Positions 10,701 to 25,700 of a stretch of DNA of 64,000 nt are shown here, one piece after another (within the stretch, counting starts at the first letter, position 1; every line of letters starts with the position of its first letter). The notes under the pieces are model-generated. The model did not search any database and was not told the DNA's origin. It saw nothing but the letters and a program-made list of their open reading frames with translations. The position numbers and the translations under genes are program-made. The stretch is from Ceriagrion tenellum (lineage: Eukaryota > Arthropoda > Insecta > Odonata > Coenagrionidae): positions 114,376,085-114,440,084 of the forward strand of contig OY720640.1 of assembly GCA_963169105.1 (NCBI GenBank). The letters run 5' to 3'.

Positions 10701-13700
10701 CTATTCAGTTTTATTGTATTTAAGTAACCAAGCTTGAACCACTCTATATTAAATCATTACCCTCCAGTTGAATTTTTCTGTTTATTTATTGCATGATGTT
10801 ATTTCTTTTTCTGAAGATTCCAAAAAGGCTGATGCTGTCCCTGTCTCTTCTGAAGAAAGAGCTGGAGCTTAGTAAGTTACAGCAAAAGATAGGAAAGGAA
10901 GTTGAAGAGAAAGTGAAGCAGCAGCATCGGAAGTACATTTTGCAGGAACAGTTGAAGATCATTAAGAGGGAACTCGGTTTGGAAAAAGATGATAAAGATG
11001 CTATCGAGGACAAGTTTAAGGAAAAGTTGCAGGTATAGCCATTCTTGATTGTGTGATGACAAAATGATTTTCACAAGTTTATTTTGCCCTGTCTTTTGAG
11101 CTTAAGGTGGTTGGAGTGAAAAACAATAGTCGTTGAGTGCACATTTTAATAACTTATCAAGTAAATATTTAAAAAATTCTTGGACCACACTTTGCTTTGT
11201 TTCATCAATTTACATGTGGGAAATAACCATTCATTTTGCAATATAAATGATGCAACAATTGTATTTAAAAATTTTCACCTCAATTAAAGAATTGTTATAA
11301 CTTGGTTTTAAGGTGTGGAATTCAAAATTAAAACAAAAAAATCGTATGTAAATGCATGTTTTATATTCAGCATGATACTTTGAAAATTATTAGGAACCAT
11401 TACAATAATATGAAAAGTGTGTTTCCATTTTTAGGAGCACACATCTATGCGTTTTTCATAGATTATTTCAAAATATATGTCAACAGCAATGAAGCTACAT
11501 AGTAAAATATCATAACATTCATACATACATACCAATCATGCCATTCCCTTCCGGGGTAGGTACAGTCACAAAGTTTCACTCATAAATACATTTTTATACA
11601 CCTAACTCTGCTTCAATAGTTTCCTCCATACTTACCTATCCTTGCAAACCTCTTTTGCCTCATTTAACCCCATACACTGCTTCATACATGCCCTCCTGTT
11701 TTTTAGACTCCTATTATTTCTCCTCCTAAGAATTTCTTCAACCACAATCAGCCACGACTTTCTCGGCCTACCTCTACCTCTTGCACAATTCATTTCACTC
11801 TTATTTATCTGTTTTGTTATTTGACTCTCATCCATTCTCTCAACATGGCCAAACCAACGAAGCACACTCCTTTCATATATGTCCATTGCTGGGGCATCTA
11901 AACCACATTCATTTATCACCCACTCATTCCTGACCCTATCCATCCTACTTTTGCCACAAACACTCCTCAGAGAACTCATACCCATGGCGTTTAGTCTACT
12001 CTTATGTCTATTCTGACATACCCATATTTCACTACCATAAAACAAAGTGGGGAGAAGATTAAAAAAAATATATTCAAATGCCAAGAAACAAAATTGGTAA
12101 CATGCATTTTTTTTTGCTTTTATCTGTACATACTACTATAATACATGTATACAAAGTTTCTTGTAAATCTGTATTTAAACAAAAATCGCTCCAATCGCCT
12201 TAAGCATAAACAGACCAGAGGTGTCTCTAGTGAAGAAAGTTGTCTTTTCTTCAATTCATGATTGTTCAATTGTGTAAGGGCTGAGCTTGCTGTGCTGGGG
12301 AAGCTATTTTTTTTCTTTTTTCTTTCTGTAAATATTTACATCCTTGGCTTTTTTTTTGCTTCAGAGTAGTATTTTCCATAAGAGGGCCTGGTCACCATTT
12401 GCTTGTCCCAATATGTGCCTGTATAATGATGAACTGACATTCTTTCCTTTCTGTTTTCTGCTTTGTATGTATGGAGTATACAACTGTGTTGATTTGTGAC
12501 ATCATATTATAATTGAACAATCATTCTTAGTGCTGGGATTGAAGTAGGAAATGTTCTGTTGTTATGCTGCTTGTTTGAACCTGTAAATATTGAAGTGTGC
12601 ATATGTACTCCTTATACTCTGAAAAATTAATGATGCAACTGCTGTCACCTCTCCTGTATCAATTTCGCTATTGCTTATAATACTTATTTTACTAATGTCT
12701 AAGGTGTATTTCCGAGAATGCTGTCTGCCTTTAGATAGCATTAATTTTTTAATCCTATAGTACTTCTGGTATTTGAACTTGGACCCTCAGGATGGGAAGT
12801 CAATATCTGATCACCACATCAACTTGAATCCCACCTTCTCAACTTTTCCTTATTATTGGTGTGGCAAAATTTCTGGGCATTTGTAATCTTGATTTTGTAA
12901 CAAATTTAGGAGATACATTTGGGTGGCTTTTTTTAAGTAACAAAAGTTATGTTTTCGCTGTCTGAAAGTAATCGATGCGAAATGTGAATTCATGTGTTAT
13001 AATGCATTCATTGTCGGTTATTGGGAGCCCATGCCCCAAGGACCATGAATACAATGGAATTAAATGCAGTGAAACCCCTATCTTACACTTTTGAGGAGAC
13101 CAAAGGAAAAAGTGTAAATTGCAGGAAAATGTGAAACGAGGGAAATCTTAATTTGTTTGTAAAATGTTTCATAATTTTCGTTAGATTTGAATGGATTATA
13201 CTTAAAATCTAGTGACTGCCTCTAACTGGCGTAATTGGCAGGAAAAATTATAAATAATTTTTTCATAAATTTCAAGTTACATGGGTGTACAGGGCACTGA
13301 TGTAATAACAAAAGGATTTTTCTGTCTGGGCCCCAAGTCTTTGCATCAAGGACATGCATTAGTCCTTCAATAATCCTAGAAGTCAGCCATGCCTTAGTGC
13401 TGGCTGTAGAGATAGAAGGGAATAAGTTCCTTTCATGTTTTTTTAAAAATGTTGATTTCTAGATTTTCCTTATGCGAAGGGCTTTAATCACTCATCGTCA
13501 TCTGCATTGGCTCTTGACAGAGCATGAGGCGAGCTTTGCAGTGTTTGTCCACATGGCAAGGATCCCCTTTGAAGTCTTAGGTCACAGTATATCATAAGAA
13601 AGATCTGCCTCAGTTTCAGTAAAATTTTATTTAAGAGCATGTGGCCTTCAACATGATTATGCAAAGTGGGGCTCTTCCAATGAGAAGCAATTTCAGGATA

Positions 13701-16700
13701 TATGCTTTCCGACTCACTGCAGATGCTGTTGTAGACATTACTACCCTGAATTTTGAAACAATCTATCGAGCCATATGGTGCTTTGAAGTCATCAGTACCT
13801 AAACTTGCTGCTCTGTGAAGTGCCTTTTCATGTAAGGAGATTCAACTTAATTGGTACGCTGTGCCTTCTCACAGCACACACTGCTGAACACAGACACATT
13901 CCATGCTATAATGTGATACAAATAAAAGTCATCATCAGTTATTCCATTGGCTTTATGTTACCAGAAGTACTGGAGTCGTAATACTGAATTCAAGAGGAAG
14001 GCTATGGTGTTATGATAAGGTCTCTATGATGTGTACAAACAGGAATGTAGTAGTTACCAAAATTACAACAGCTCAACAACAAATAAAGTTAAACAATAGA
14101 TACTTTCAGAAATCTCTGACAAAGGTTGAGAGAATGTCTTATTAAAACCTGACAACAATTGAACCAAAAGAAATTGTGCTGAAATCTGGCAACTTTTGGA
14201 ATTTTCGCTTGAGGCTTGAAAAATGGACTCTTTTTTCATTGTCATGCCAGTTACTGAATTTTTATTATAATGGCAAATTAAACAGGTTGTGTGTGGACTT
14301 TTGTTTCATGACATTCAGCCCAGGCATTCTCATTATATTCTGCTTCAAACTGGGGGCCGGTTGTCCTATGGTAAATGTTCAGTTCGTCGGCTGCCATCTT
14401 GCTCCTTGTTAGCTGTCATAAATTGTGGGATATTTCAAAATTTTAAAGTGTAAATAGCAAGATAGGATTGCATTTCAAGGATACAGAAATTATTTAGGCA
14501 TAAATAAAATTTCATTAGTCAAAGGAAAATGTAAAATGTGGGGGCATAAAAGTGAGGTTTCACTGTATGAAAATTTGTTTCAAAGTACATTCTTAGGACC
14601 TTTATGCCTGTGAATTCATGGTTCACATTGATCGTTTTTGGAAGTTGAAAACTATACTTTTCTCATTGAAGTGTCATCCGAATGTACCTCCAAAATATAT
14701 AACAAAATCAAGATTATATGTAACTGCTTAGAAATTTAGCCTCGCCAATTACAAGGAAAAGTTGTGAATATGAGGATTGGTATGGTCACTGGATAATGAC
14801 TTACTATACTGAGGGTTCAAATTCAGGAAGTGACAGGTTTTACTATCCCTTCTTGGGTGCTCTTTGGGGAAGAATTAATTTACAGTACATAATCTTGTTG
14901 GATAAGACAAAACTGTAGACCCCTTGGAGCTTTTAATTTGAGAGTAGGCTAATGTTGGTGCTGGGTTTCTCTCCATTCTGCCTCCTTCCCTCACCAAATC
15001 CTTCACTTGTCCCAGCACCAACATGTTCTTCGTGGTGAAAATAATCCTCTGTAATATTCAACCAAGTTGAGAGTTAGCAATAAAAATGGAGTCACACTTA
15101 TCCTGCTGCAAATATTTCTCTGTTCTTCTATTGATAAGATGCTCCCTTGAAAAGTACTGCCCTGTAATTTATGGTCACCCCTGTTTCAGAACAAAGTTGT
15201 CCCAAAGGCTGTGATGGAGGTAATAGATGAGGAGCTTAACAAGTTATCTCTTCTTGAAAGCCATTCATCTGAATTCAAGTAAGTTGAGAAATTAATTACT
15301 GGTGCTTAAATGTTCTAATCTTTGGCTATCAGGATAATGTTAATGTGTATTTCCGATGAGTCTTTTTGATGTACTCATTTATCCCTTCATTTATCATTTG
15401 TAGTGGTAATTGTCATTGTGCCAACCTAGTTCTCATTGTTTCCCAAATGTTTCACTGTAATGTGTGTTACTGAAACCAGAAATTCAATGAAATTTAAAAA
15501 AAAAATAATTTATGATGATCATAGACCTGGAAGAAACTGATGAGACCTAACTTGTGTTGCACAGTTGTCATAATTATAAAACCAATAGTGTGGTGTGTAC
15601 TTGGCTTTACCATAATTTATTTGAAGCCATGATTTCACCTGCTGATTGTCAGTGTGTAAAAAAGTTCACTGTGCTTTTATGATTGCCATCTGTTGATGAA
15701 AGTGTAAGTCCAAATGAAGTATGCATTGAGAGAATAACTTCCTAGCTGTTTATTTTAGTATCAAAGACTTAAAAGTGTAATGCCATTGTCTTTTTTAATG
15801 TCTCTACTTTAACTTCCATGGATGTCGTTGGAAATGTTGCAAAACTATTGCGAAAAAGATAAATGTCTAATTTAATTGTCAGCTGTAATAAAGACATGTA
15901 TCTAATTTGATTGTTTTATATCACTTTACATTTACAGTGTCACAAGGAACTACTTAGATTGGTTAACTTCTCTGCCATGGGGTGTGTCTAGTGAGGAAAA
16001 CTTGGATTTGCAATTGGCTGCTGAAATTCTGGATGAAGATCACTATGGAATGGAGGATGTTAAAAAGCGAGTTCTTGGTATGAATAGGGCCCTAATGTAT
16101 CAAAATGTATGCATTGAGTTGCTCTTAGTCTTGGTATAATTAATCATTTAATTTGATGCAGAGTTATAACATTTTATTCACATCTGGAGTACCTTTTCGC
16201 CTTTGAAGATGAATTTATGTTTCATTTTTCATCTTTTCAGAATTTATTGCTGTTAGTCAACTTATTGGAACCACCCAGGGAAAAATTCTGTGCTTTCATG
16301 GACCCCCTGGTGTTGGGAAAACTAGTATATGTAAATCAATTGCTCGAGCTCTCAATCGAGAAGTAAGTCATGAGAAAGTAGTTTTACTATCATTGATTAA
16401 GTTATTTTGGAACTTAAACTGTCTTAAGTTTTTGATTAAGTTCATAAATCCCAAACTGGAGCAGTTGGAATTTGAAGTTGGAGTATAAATTCTGAATTAT
16501 GATATCTTATTACAGAAGATCGATGTTAATAAGTTTGAATTCGAAATATATTATGAACCATTGCACCTTAGGCCATGTCTAAAGCCGCATTTTATTACTT
16601 GAAGATTTACATATTCTGTTAAAGTATTCATTTTTGAGTTTTTGTTACATGATGTTCATGCAGAAAACTTTCTCAGTTAATCTCTATGAAGAATGTTTTC

Positions 16701-19700
16701 CTAATAATTCAAAAGTTTGAGTAATTATCTCCTCCAAAAATTGGTGTTGGAATCGCCAACTTTTCCGATTACAGTCACCAGTTAATGCCTCTTCATTGCG
16801 TTTATCTAAGATATATTTGAGTAGTCTTAAATTGTTACATTGAGTACCATCGAATTATGACATGAAAGAATTCTTCCTTGAATTGTTTTTTCTGTTAGTA
16901 TCTGTTAATCATGATATTTTTTTCTCTTTAGTACTTTAGGTTTAGTGTAGGTGGAATGACTGATGTGGCAGAAATTAAGGGTCACAGGAGGACATATGTT
17001 GGAGCCATGCCTGGAAAAGCCATCCAGTGCTTAAAGAAAACAAAGACTGAAAATCCTCTGGTGTTAATTGATGAAGTTGACAAAATTGGAAGGTAAGTTT
17101 CTCAGTGTTTTAGCCTATATGTGGTCTATAAAAAAAAACAAAAAACTGCTACTGTGTTGTAGTTTTTGGCTTATTTTATTATCTTTTGGTGTCATTGTTG
17201 TCTGTCATGAAAATATTGAAAGTCGGGTGGAAATAGGAAAGAGGTGAAATTACCTCTGTGTTATGCATGTTACATAGATGAAATTATTTGGCCTGGTACT
17301 CATATGGTACTGGTTTGTTACAGGACTTTGAATGGTCTGGATTTTTAAGAGGTGAAAGGAATTAGTTCATATCTTGCCTGATTTCTAATGTGTAACTACT
17401 CAGCAAAATTTAATCATCTGTAACTGGCCTGCCTAGGGCTTGTGCCATGATTGTTTAGCTAAATTAATAATGGTTCTTTTTGAGGAATATTAGGGGAGTT
17501 TTTAGGTTTGAAACACAGATAAGATATAAAAATGTGCAAAATAGAGCTGTGCTGAGGGGTGGGAATACCTGTTTCTGTGACCAAAGTTGAAATAATTGTG
17601 GTTTTTGTCTAAAAATCATGAAAATGTGAATGCATTCTAAAATGGCTATTAGAACGATTTTGAAGAAAACGGCTTTTGTGGGCTTTAAGGGACAAGATAT
17701 TCCAGACTTCCAGACTGCTGAAACATCTTGTACCTTAAAACCCACAAAAATCTACTGGGGAAGAAGATGCCATAGTAGCTTAACTGGCTAAATCACTTGG
17801 CCAGAAATCAAGAGATCCAGGCTTGGATCCAAGTGAAGGTGAATGATTTTTCCCCTGTAGAATTTTGCTCATATGTGCATTGCAGGTGACTCCGTTAATA
17901 AGTTATTGCCATGGCTATTCCCGGTGTACTTAATCTCTCCAACGTTGTGGTAACCGACCCTTTTGGCAAAGAGCATCCTTGCTCAGCCTCTTAGGGCCAT
18001 TTATACTCTGCATATGACATTTGCATGAAATCAATTAATTACAATTGTATATTTTAAAAAGTGCAAGTTTTGGTGGTTATTTTGATGAAAAGTATTGTTA
18101 ATCATAGTTGTATTGGGGATCGAGAGGGAACTTGGAAGTATAATTTCACATGATGCCATTTTAACCCTTTGAGTGTGGCATGACGTGACATCACGTCATG
18201 GTTGTCTTTACGCTGGTGCTGATGACGTGATATCACGTCAAGGGTACCGTGAGTATTCCAGCTTTCACTATTGGCCCCCCTAGTGCGATCAAGAACACTC
18301 ACGGAACCCATGACGTGATATCACGTCATGCAGCACTCAAAGGGTTAAAGGCAAGCACAGAGGGCAAGTGATATAGGCAGAGGTAGGGCAGGCATACACT
18401 TAGGAATTTTATATCATTAAGTAAATGGTTACATGCATTTGTTGTATTGTTCTGACCTTTAACAGCACTTACCGTTTAGCTTTTAGAGCTGATTAAATTT
18501 CTATGGTCTGTTCTGTTGTCAGGATTTATTCTTAAATTCATTGAAATCATCTTTGTTTTCAGAGGTATCCAAGGTGATCCTGCATCAGCTCTTCTCGAAC
18601 TACTTGATCCTGAACAGAATGCCAACTTTTTGGACCATTACCTAGATGTCCCTGTAGATTTATCAAAAGTAAGTTCGTAGGTATTTCTATATTTGTGTTA
18701 TTTGATTAATTTCTGCCATTGTCCTTCCTTACTGTACTTCATGAGTACCTGGATGTCTCTCCTGACCTACAACTGGTCAATCCTGGTTGAAATCATAATC
18801 TAGTGAGATGATTTTCGTTTAAATTTAGTAGTTTTCTTTGAAGTCTGGTGTTTTTTTCTTGGGGATTTTTTGTGTTACGCTTGAAGTAGTGCCTCCTTGT
18901 CATTGACTAGAATCAAGTCATTTGGTGAACGATTTATGAATGCTTCACCACTGTTGTTCAGGCTGTTTCAGAATGTGCAGAGGTAAATGGCCAGAGGAGC
19001 CTTGGTATTATTTTACAAATGTTAATTATGAAGCATGTAGAAATGATGTTGAATATAAAAATGTAAAAATTCATACAGTATAACCCATAATTTGCACTTT
19101 TAAAGGGTCTCTAGGTAAACTGTAAACTTAGAGAAAATGCAAACAGCAGGAAAAGAATAATTTTCATTTTACTAACGTATTCGAACCTAGATTGTGCATG
19201 TGTCATAATTATTACATCACAGTGAACTCTTTTCACTGAGTAGTGATATTGCTGTCTCGGCACTGGTATTATTCAAATACATGCCTTGGAACTTTTTCAT
19301 ATTGACATACAACCACATGATTTGGTTAGAGGGGGTGGTATCTCCCCATCCAATCCATGATAAATAACACAAGTCAAGTAATTTTACTACAAATAGATTG
19401 ATAAGTTGCGTGAATATTCTTCATGCCATAAATCCACACATGTGAGAATATGGTTATAAATTAAAATCATGGTACATTCCACATTAACAAGTTATAATGA
19501 TGACCTAGGTTTCATTTCTGAGTGACATCATCATGATGAACATCATTGCTGAGGGACATCATCATGATGAACATCATTGCTGAGTGACATCATCATGATG
19601 ATGTCACTCAGCAACAAAACCTAGGTTGTCATTATAATCTTTTATGTAGAATATACAAAGCTTTAATTTCTAACCATAAAGCTACTCCTTAGAGTTATGC

Positions 19701-22700
19701 CAGAAACCATGGTCTTTAAAAGAGGAAGTTTTATTAGACTTAAGTTTCATTTAATATTCTGTGCATGGGCTCACCATCCTCATAATCTTTCAATGTGTCA
19801 TATTTGAAGTTGTCTGTGCCTCTATTATGTTCACCATTTTTGTAGTGTTCTTGACTACAAGGCTGTACATTTTTCTATTTCTTTGAAATTGTCTTTGAAA
19901 ACCAAAGTTTTGAGCTCGGCAGTTAAATGTTCCTAGAATGCTTCATCATGCATCACTTTTTTCAGGCAGAAAGTTATGAATATTTAACCTTGTTATTTTT
20001 GTTGCTCCATCATGGAATGATTTTTTAAACCATGAACGTTGTAAGTGTCCTGTTTCATGACTATTTGGTAGCATTTAGTCTGATCCTTAGGAAACATAAA
20101 ATTAGGAGTTATTTTAAGAGGATCTATAATTTGATGAAAGCAGCTTTGTGATTCAAGGTTTGGTATTTGAGCCTCAAATTAAAAAAAAAGAGATTTGGAT
20201 TCAACCAATCACTGAAAATAGCAATATCATTATTTGTTGAACTAGCTCTTCTATCTATGTGTGTTCTTCTATCTCTATCTGTGGTGAACAGGTCAAACAA
20301 TAGTTGTCATTGATAGTTCAGGAGTAATTGAGGAAAACATGCCATGCCATGAAGATCTGAGCCACCTTGCTGTTATACTAGTGCATATAACCTTCTTCAT
20401 CATTATACAAAGAAAAAAATTATTTTTGAGTCATTGTGGCTTACAATGGTAGGTTATGACTTGTATTTTATTTGTCCTGGGTTGGATGGGACAGAACCGT
20501 CCTCTCTTCCCCCAACCCAGTTTACATACACAGACACCCAAGTCTTGGGGAGATAATATTCTACCCAGGCGAGACTCAAACTGGCGACCCTCCAGTTAAC
20601 AGACGAGGAATTTACCCCGCTGCCACCGGGGCTGACCATTATAAAGCAAATATGAATGAGATTCATTCATGAAGTTCTTAAATTTTTCTTCTTTCATTAT
20701 GACTGGGTTCAAAGTCATTTTTATTATTCATGATTACAACTTCTGTACAAACTTAATTGCCTACCACAGGTGTTCTCACATTGTACTAATTACTTAGCTC
20801 AATCTTTGTCCCACATTGTTTTCATTTTACAGTATGAATCTATCCCTGGTTGATAGAGACCCGAGTAGCAGTATTTCAAATCATTACTAGCAGTGCTCTT
20901 TACCTCCCCATCAGATTCAAAGTCTTTTGTAAATCAGTTTGCATTGCTCTACCAGATAACTTCGTGTCTATTTTAAGTGTGAAAATAAGTCAAACAGTTG
21001 TTTTAAAAGCCTTATATGCATAAGTGATATCCATAGAAAGTGAAATTTTTCCTCATGCACTGAGTGATGCACATAGTAGTAAAACTGAAAATGCAATTGT
21101 GTAAATACAGGGTTCTACATTCATTGGAAATATAAGAAAATTAGTGGATGCTGTGAAAATGTCATGAATTGCAGTAAAACATACATTCTGATTGTGCGAA
21201 TATGGGGTTTTACTGTATATATTTGCCTTTTTATGGCATAAATAGATAATTTTTGGTGAAGCTATGTAAACTCTGAAGCCCATTCTATGTCTATGGTTAA
21301 CTTTTTTGTCAATTTGGTCAAAGGCTGTGTTTTGGATATATTATGTAGACCTGCTGAACCAGTAAAGAATGTGTAATCACTGCAGCCTTCATTTTTCCCA
21401 CCTCTTAGTTCTTAGTTTATTCCCCTGTCAAAAATAAGTGAGAATTAGTTCACTGTGGGATACCAACTTGAATAGCTCTTGGTTCAAATGGTTATTGTAG
21501 TATCTGTTACTGGACTTATGGTCTTGATTTTCTAACTGTTAAGCTAAGTATATTAATTTGCTATTAATATTTTAAACAATAAAATGATTAGCTGCTCTTT
21601 ATGGTTGAATTCTAAAGAGATTCTTTTTTATAAAACTTGAGCCTGAATTAGGTGAATAATGCCTTGTAGAAAAAAGATCTGTATTCACTTCTGGCTTCAT
21701 CTTTTTCTGTTTCTGAGGCTTGGTGCTTGAGAAAAGTTGCTCAAGAAATAGAGATGTATGTAATATCCTCAAGAAAAACTGTTTTCTTTCATGCTAATTC
21801 ACTGGTAATTTGTTTGAATTTACAGATATTATTTATAACAACAGCCAATGTAGTGTACAACATCCCTGAACCTCTGAGGGACCGTATGGAAGTAATTGCT
21901 CTCCCAGGTTATGTGGCTGAGGAGAAACTAGCTATAGCAAATCAGTACTTAGTTCCGCAAGCAAAGAGGGAGTCAGGTTTGAAAGATGATCAAGTAAGTT
22001 TGCACTTGCAGTTCTACATCTATAATGTTTAATTACTGCCTGATTTAGATGGTCTCAATCAAGTTAAGGAAATAACATCCATATGAACCTAATATCTCAA
22101 AAATGTTGATCATTCCCCTTGTTGAATTTGCATCTTTGAGTTAAACTTGTGCATCTTCGTCAAAAAGTATTTTTCACTTGATTTCATGAATATGCAGATG
22201 ATTCTTTTTCATGGTCTCTTGTGATATAATATTTTTTTCTTATTTTTCTTTGGAATAATGACAAAACCAACATTATATAATTAAAATCCAAAAGGAACCC
22301 TCTCTGAGCCCTGAATATGCATCAATAACGATGCAAAACATTGACATAAGATAAATGATATATATAACTAACCTTTCACCTATTACTCCAGAGAAAAAAA
22401 TATTTTAAATAATGTGTGTAATAAAGCCTGTATTGTGATGAAAGTATGCAGTCATTTTCAAGGGTTAAACAATATTCAAGAATCAAGAAGTGGTCTCATT
22501 TTTCCGAATGTAATTTTATATCTCTCCTTAGTACATCGTCTGAATGAAGTGGCTTACAGTAAACCCTCTAATGGTGCCATTTCACAAGACATGATTTCGT
22601 TAAGATGCAGTTAAAGTTATCGTCTTGATTTTACAAGGAGAAATCAAACATCTTGGTAAGATGCAGATAGTGATGTCGGGATGAGATGAAACTTGCAAGC

Positions 22701-25700
22701 TGTGTGAAATCATTATGTTTTACCAAGTTTCAAGGATTTAAAAAGAATGCTTAAGTATCCAATCAATTGAATTAAAACCACTATGTGATTAAACAACATC
22801 AAATATATGACAATTACTAGGCATGCATTATTTCATTGCGATAAAATATTGTTACATTTTGCTTTTCTTAAGTGGTGGTGACTTCTGTATTGTATGCAAT
22901 CAGCGTTACTTTTAGTTAACATTTTCTGCTAGCCTTTGATCTCCTCTCGCACAAGGTTTCGTGGGAGATATCGGTGGGTGGGATGTCTTATGGGAAGAGA
23001 CGGGTGCATGGTGGTAGTTCATTTACATCTCTCTCATACTCAATGAGCTTACCATTTGTATTCCTGGTTTATTGTGTTGCAAGTTTCTTCCAGTTCTTAT
23101 TTAGAATATAGAATAAAGCCTGACATGGATTGGCTATTTGAAACAGACCTCATATCTGTATTTCCTTAAGATAAGTAATTTTCTTTTTTCAATTCATTAC
23201 AATTCCATGTCTAATTCTCATTATCAAATGATGAGGGTTTTCACTTTCCTGACGTTCTGATAGATTTTCTTTTAGGCGATAGATAGCCTTGCAGCAGCTG
23301 ATAGTTCCATCCTCCGTAGTCTAACCAAAAGATGAATGTTAAATATCTTGTGGAAGTTATTCTATTATAAAGTACTCAATTCTGTTGACATTCTAGCATT
23401 ACGATATATGGTATTTAAATGATTTATTAAAGAACAAACTTCCTCATTGAAAAAGGGTATTCGGAATAAACAGGATGACTTCTCGGATAAGAACTGAAAA
23501 ATCATTGGTTAAGAATGTACAACTATTAAATCATTTCATGTTATCCTGGGTTATTGAATTGTCGTGAAATGCTGAATTAAGTGTTAGGTGTTGAGATTGA
23601 GGAACAAAACTCCTTATTCTTCATCTAAAAATTGTTTAATAGAGTGTTATTTTATGAGACATGAAAATTAGAAGGAACCTAGTGGTGCCATATGAATGAG
23701 TGTTTAATGTTTGCTGATTGCTAGTTCTTTTGGACTTTGAAGCGAAGGCTGTGAGTGCTCGTTGAGGAAAAATGGACTCTCTTTTCTTATAGAATGCGTA
23801 CATATATGTATATTGAAGGCTGATTTCTGTTCTTGTGAAGTATTGCTGTTTAGGAAGTATTGATACTTGATGGTAAATATTTTTTTTAAAGAAATTTTTA
23901 GCTCCTGATTGCTGACTCTTATGGAGTTTTGCTAAAATTATGCCCAACTGTCTACATAATTATAATAGAGAAATGTTCTATTTTACATAGGACTCAAAAG
24001 TAAAAAGGTATTTTCAGTCAAATGAGTGACGAGTTTTTATTCATTTGTGATCTAACTTTTGAAAGTGACTGCACTTGGGAGTGTTCTTGGTAAAATCTTA
24101 GTCTACTCTGGCAGGCATGCTAAGAGTCTGGGAGAAAACATCTTAACTTCCTGTGGAGTTGCCTCTCGTTAAATGAAAAGGAATGACTGGATTTTTCTGT
24201 TGTACATATTCTGGATTCTTTTTGTTTGCCATTATAGTGGAAACACAGTACACCATCCTCTGATTTGTGAACCTCTTGCTTGGTTTGCAAACAATGAGAT
24301 CATAAACCAAAGGTCTATGTTGGTGAATTTATATTTTTCCTGGACTTTTTGTGATGTGGTGTATTTTTTTATTGGAACAATTTGCATAATTTATATAATC
24401 ATACAAAATGTGAGAGAAACAGCCAATATGTGGCATGCGAAAATATTTTTCATTTGATTTGACTTTTTATTTCCTGATTTTATTTGAGTTAATCTATGCA
24501 TTAAATACTTATTTGGACATCCATCATCTATTTCAGATAAAAATTTCGGATGAGACTCTCAATACACTAGTGAAATCATATTGTCGAGAAAGTGGTGTAC
24601 GTAATTTGCAGAAGTATATTAACAAGGCAAGTATGAATAGCAGTACACAGTATACTTAAAATTTAATCCTGTACCTCACTGAATGAGATTTCTACCACTA
24701 CTGTAAAACTACTTCTATGCTCTTGGAAGCACCAAAAATTTGTGTGTGTTTAAAATCAAGAGGTGGTATGAAATCATGGTGTTTTATTTTATTTTGTATG
24801 TCTTGTGCTTGTATGTATTAAAAATCAAGCCATTCCTGCCTATTAGTTTTAATTAATAATTATGGATATATCACCAAAATAAATTTTGTTCAGATGTGTA
24901 AATTCATGTAATGGCTTTGTGGAAACTAATTAGGTAGCCTTTTCTTATTTTATGTACCTGAGACAGTAATGGTCCAGTAGCTGTAAGTGATGTTATTAAA
25001 GACCGTACTCTATCAGTAACTAACATTTAGGTCAAACTGAGGATTAGTTTGATGTTCTGTCTTTAATCTCATTGATTGTCACTCTTAGTATATCGTAACG
25101 TATAATTAAGGGAAATCTGGGTGTTATATAAAAAAATGCACAAGATTAATTGGGTAGTAGGTTAATGTTCTCTCATAATTGCAGTCTTATCAGTGTTTTA
25201 CAGCTAAATTTGTCCTGCTTTATGTTATGATCACTTAAAGTGGCTATGCTTGCTCTATTCTGTGCAGTTTTTGGTTTTATACATTATCTCTCTGATATAA
25301 CTGTTATGTATCTCAAATACTGAAATATTATATTTCTTATGGAAGGAATTACGCAATCATCTTATTTGTTAGGAGGAAGGGGTAAATGTAAAGGAGTTTG
25401 ATGTAGTCAAATGCTTGGGAATCTTTCTGATTTCAAACTTAGCATCAGGGAACTTGTGTGAAACATTTGCAACTTTGACTTAAAGATAATACATAATATT
25501 TTTATGTGATTAGTGGGAAGATTCTCTGATGAAAAAGTGAAAGAGGCTAGTGATGCTACTTTGCTCTGGTTAGGCCACATCTTGAATATGCCATCTTCAT
25601 TTTGGGATTGATACTGAAATATTTTACTCCTGAAGTAAATAGAATTCCGGTGAAAGCTGCATGTTTAGAAACTACCATGTATGAGTGAACAAAGTGTTTT

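Larger units (their letters stand above)
19076..21217. mobile_element. 2.1 kb Tigger/pogo-like element with nested insertions
   Basis: The left end is TA-CAGTATAACCCATAATTTGC and the right end is the complement of TA-CAGTAAAACCCCATATTCGC, with TA outside both ends. The interior holds a GATGATGTC-rich inverted repeat (19500-19635) and a SINE (20460-20645), so it has been hit by later insertions. No transposase ORF remains. Confidence 0.6.

Noticed and set aside
17464..17745. 93-codon - strand ORF in Lon intron 10
   Set aside because: Composition as background and no splice sites or motifs.
22555..22620. Tigger-like end TACAGTAAACCCTC
   Set aside because: No matching inverted end was found within several kb, so no element is called.
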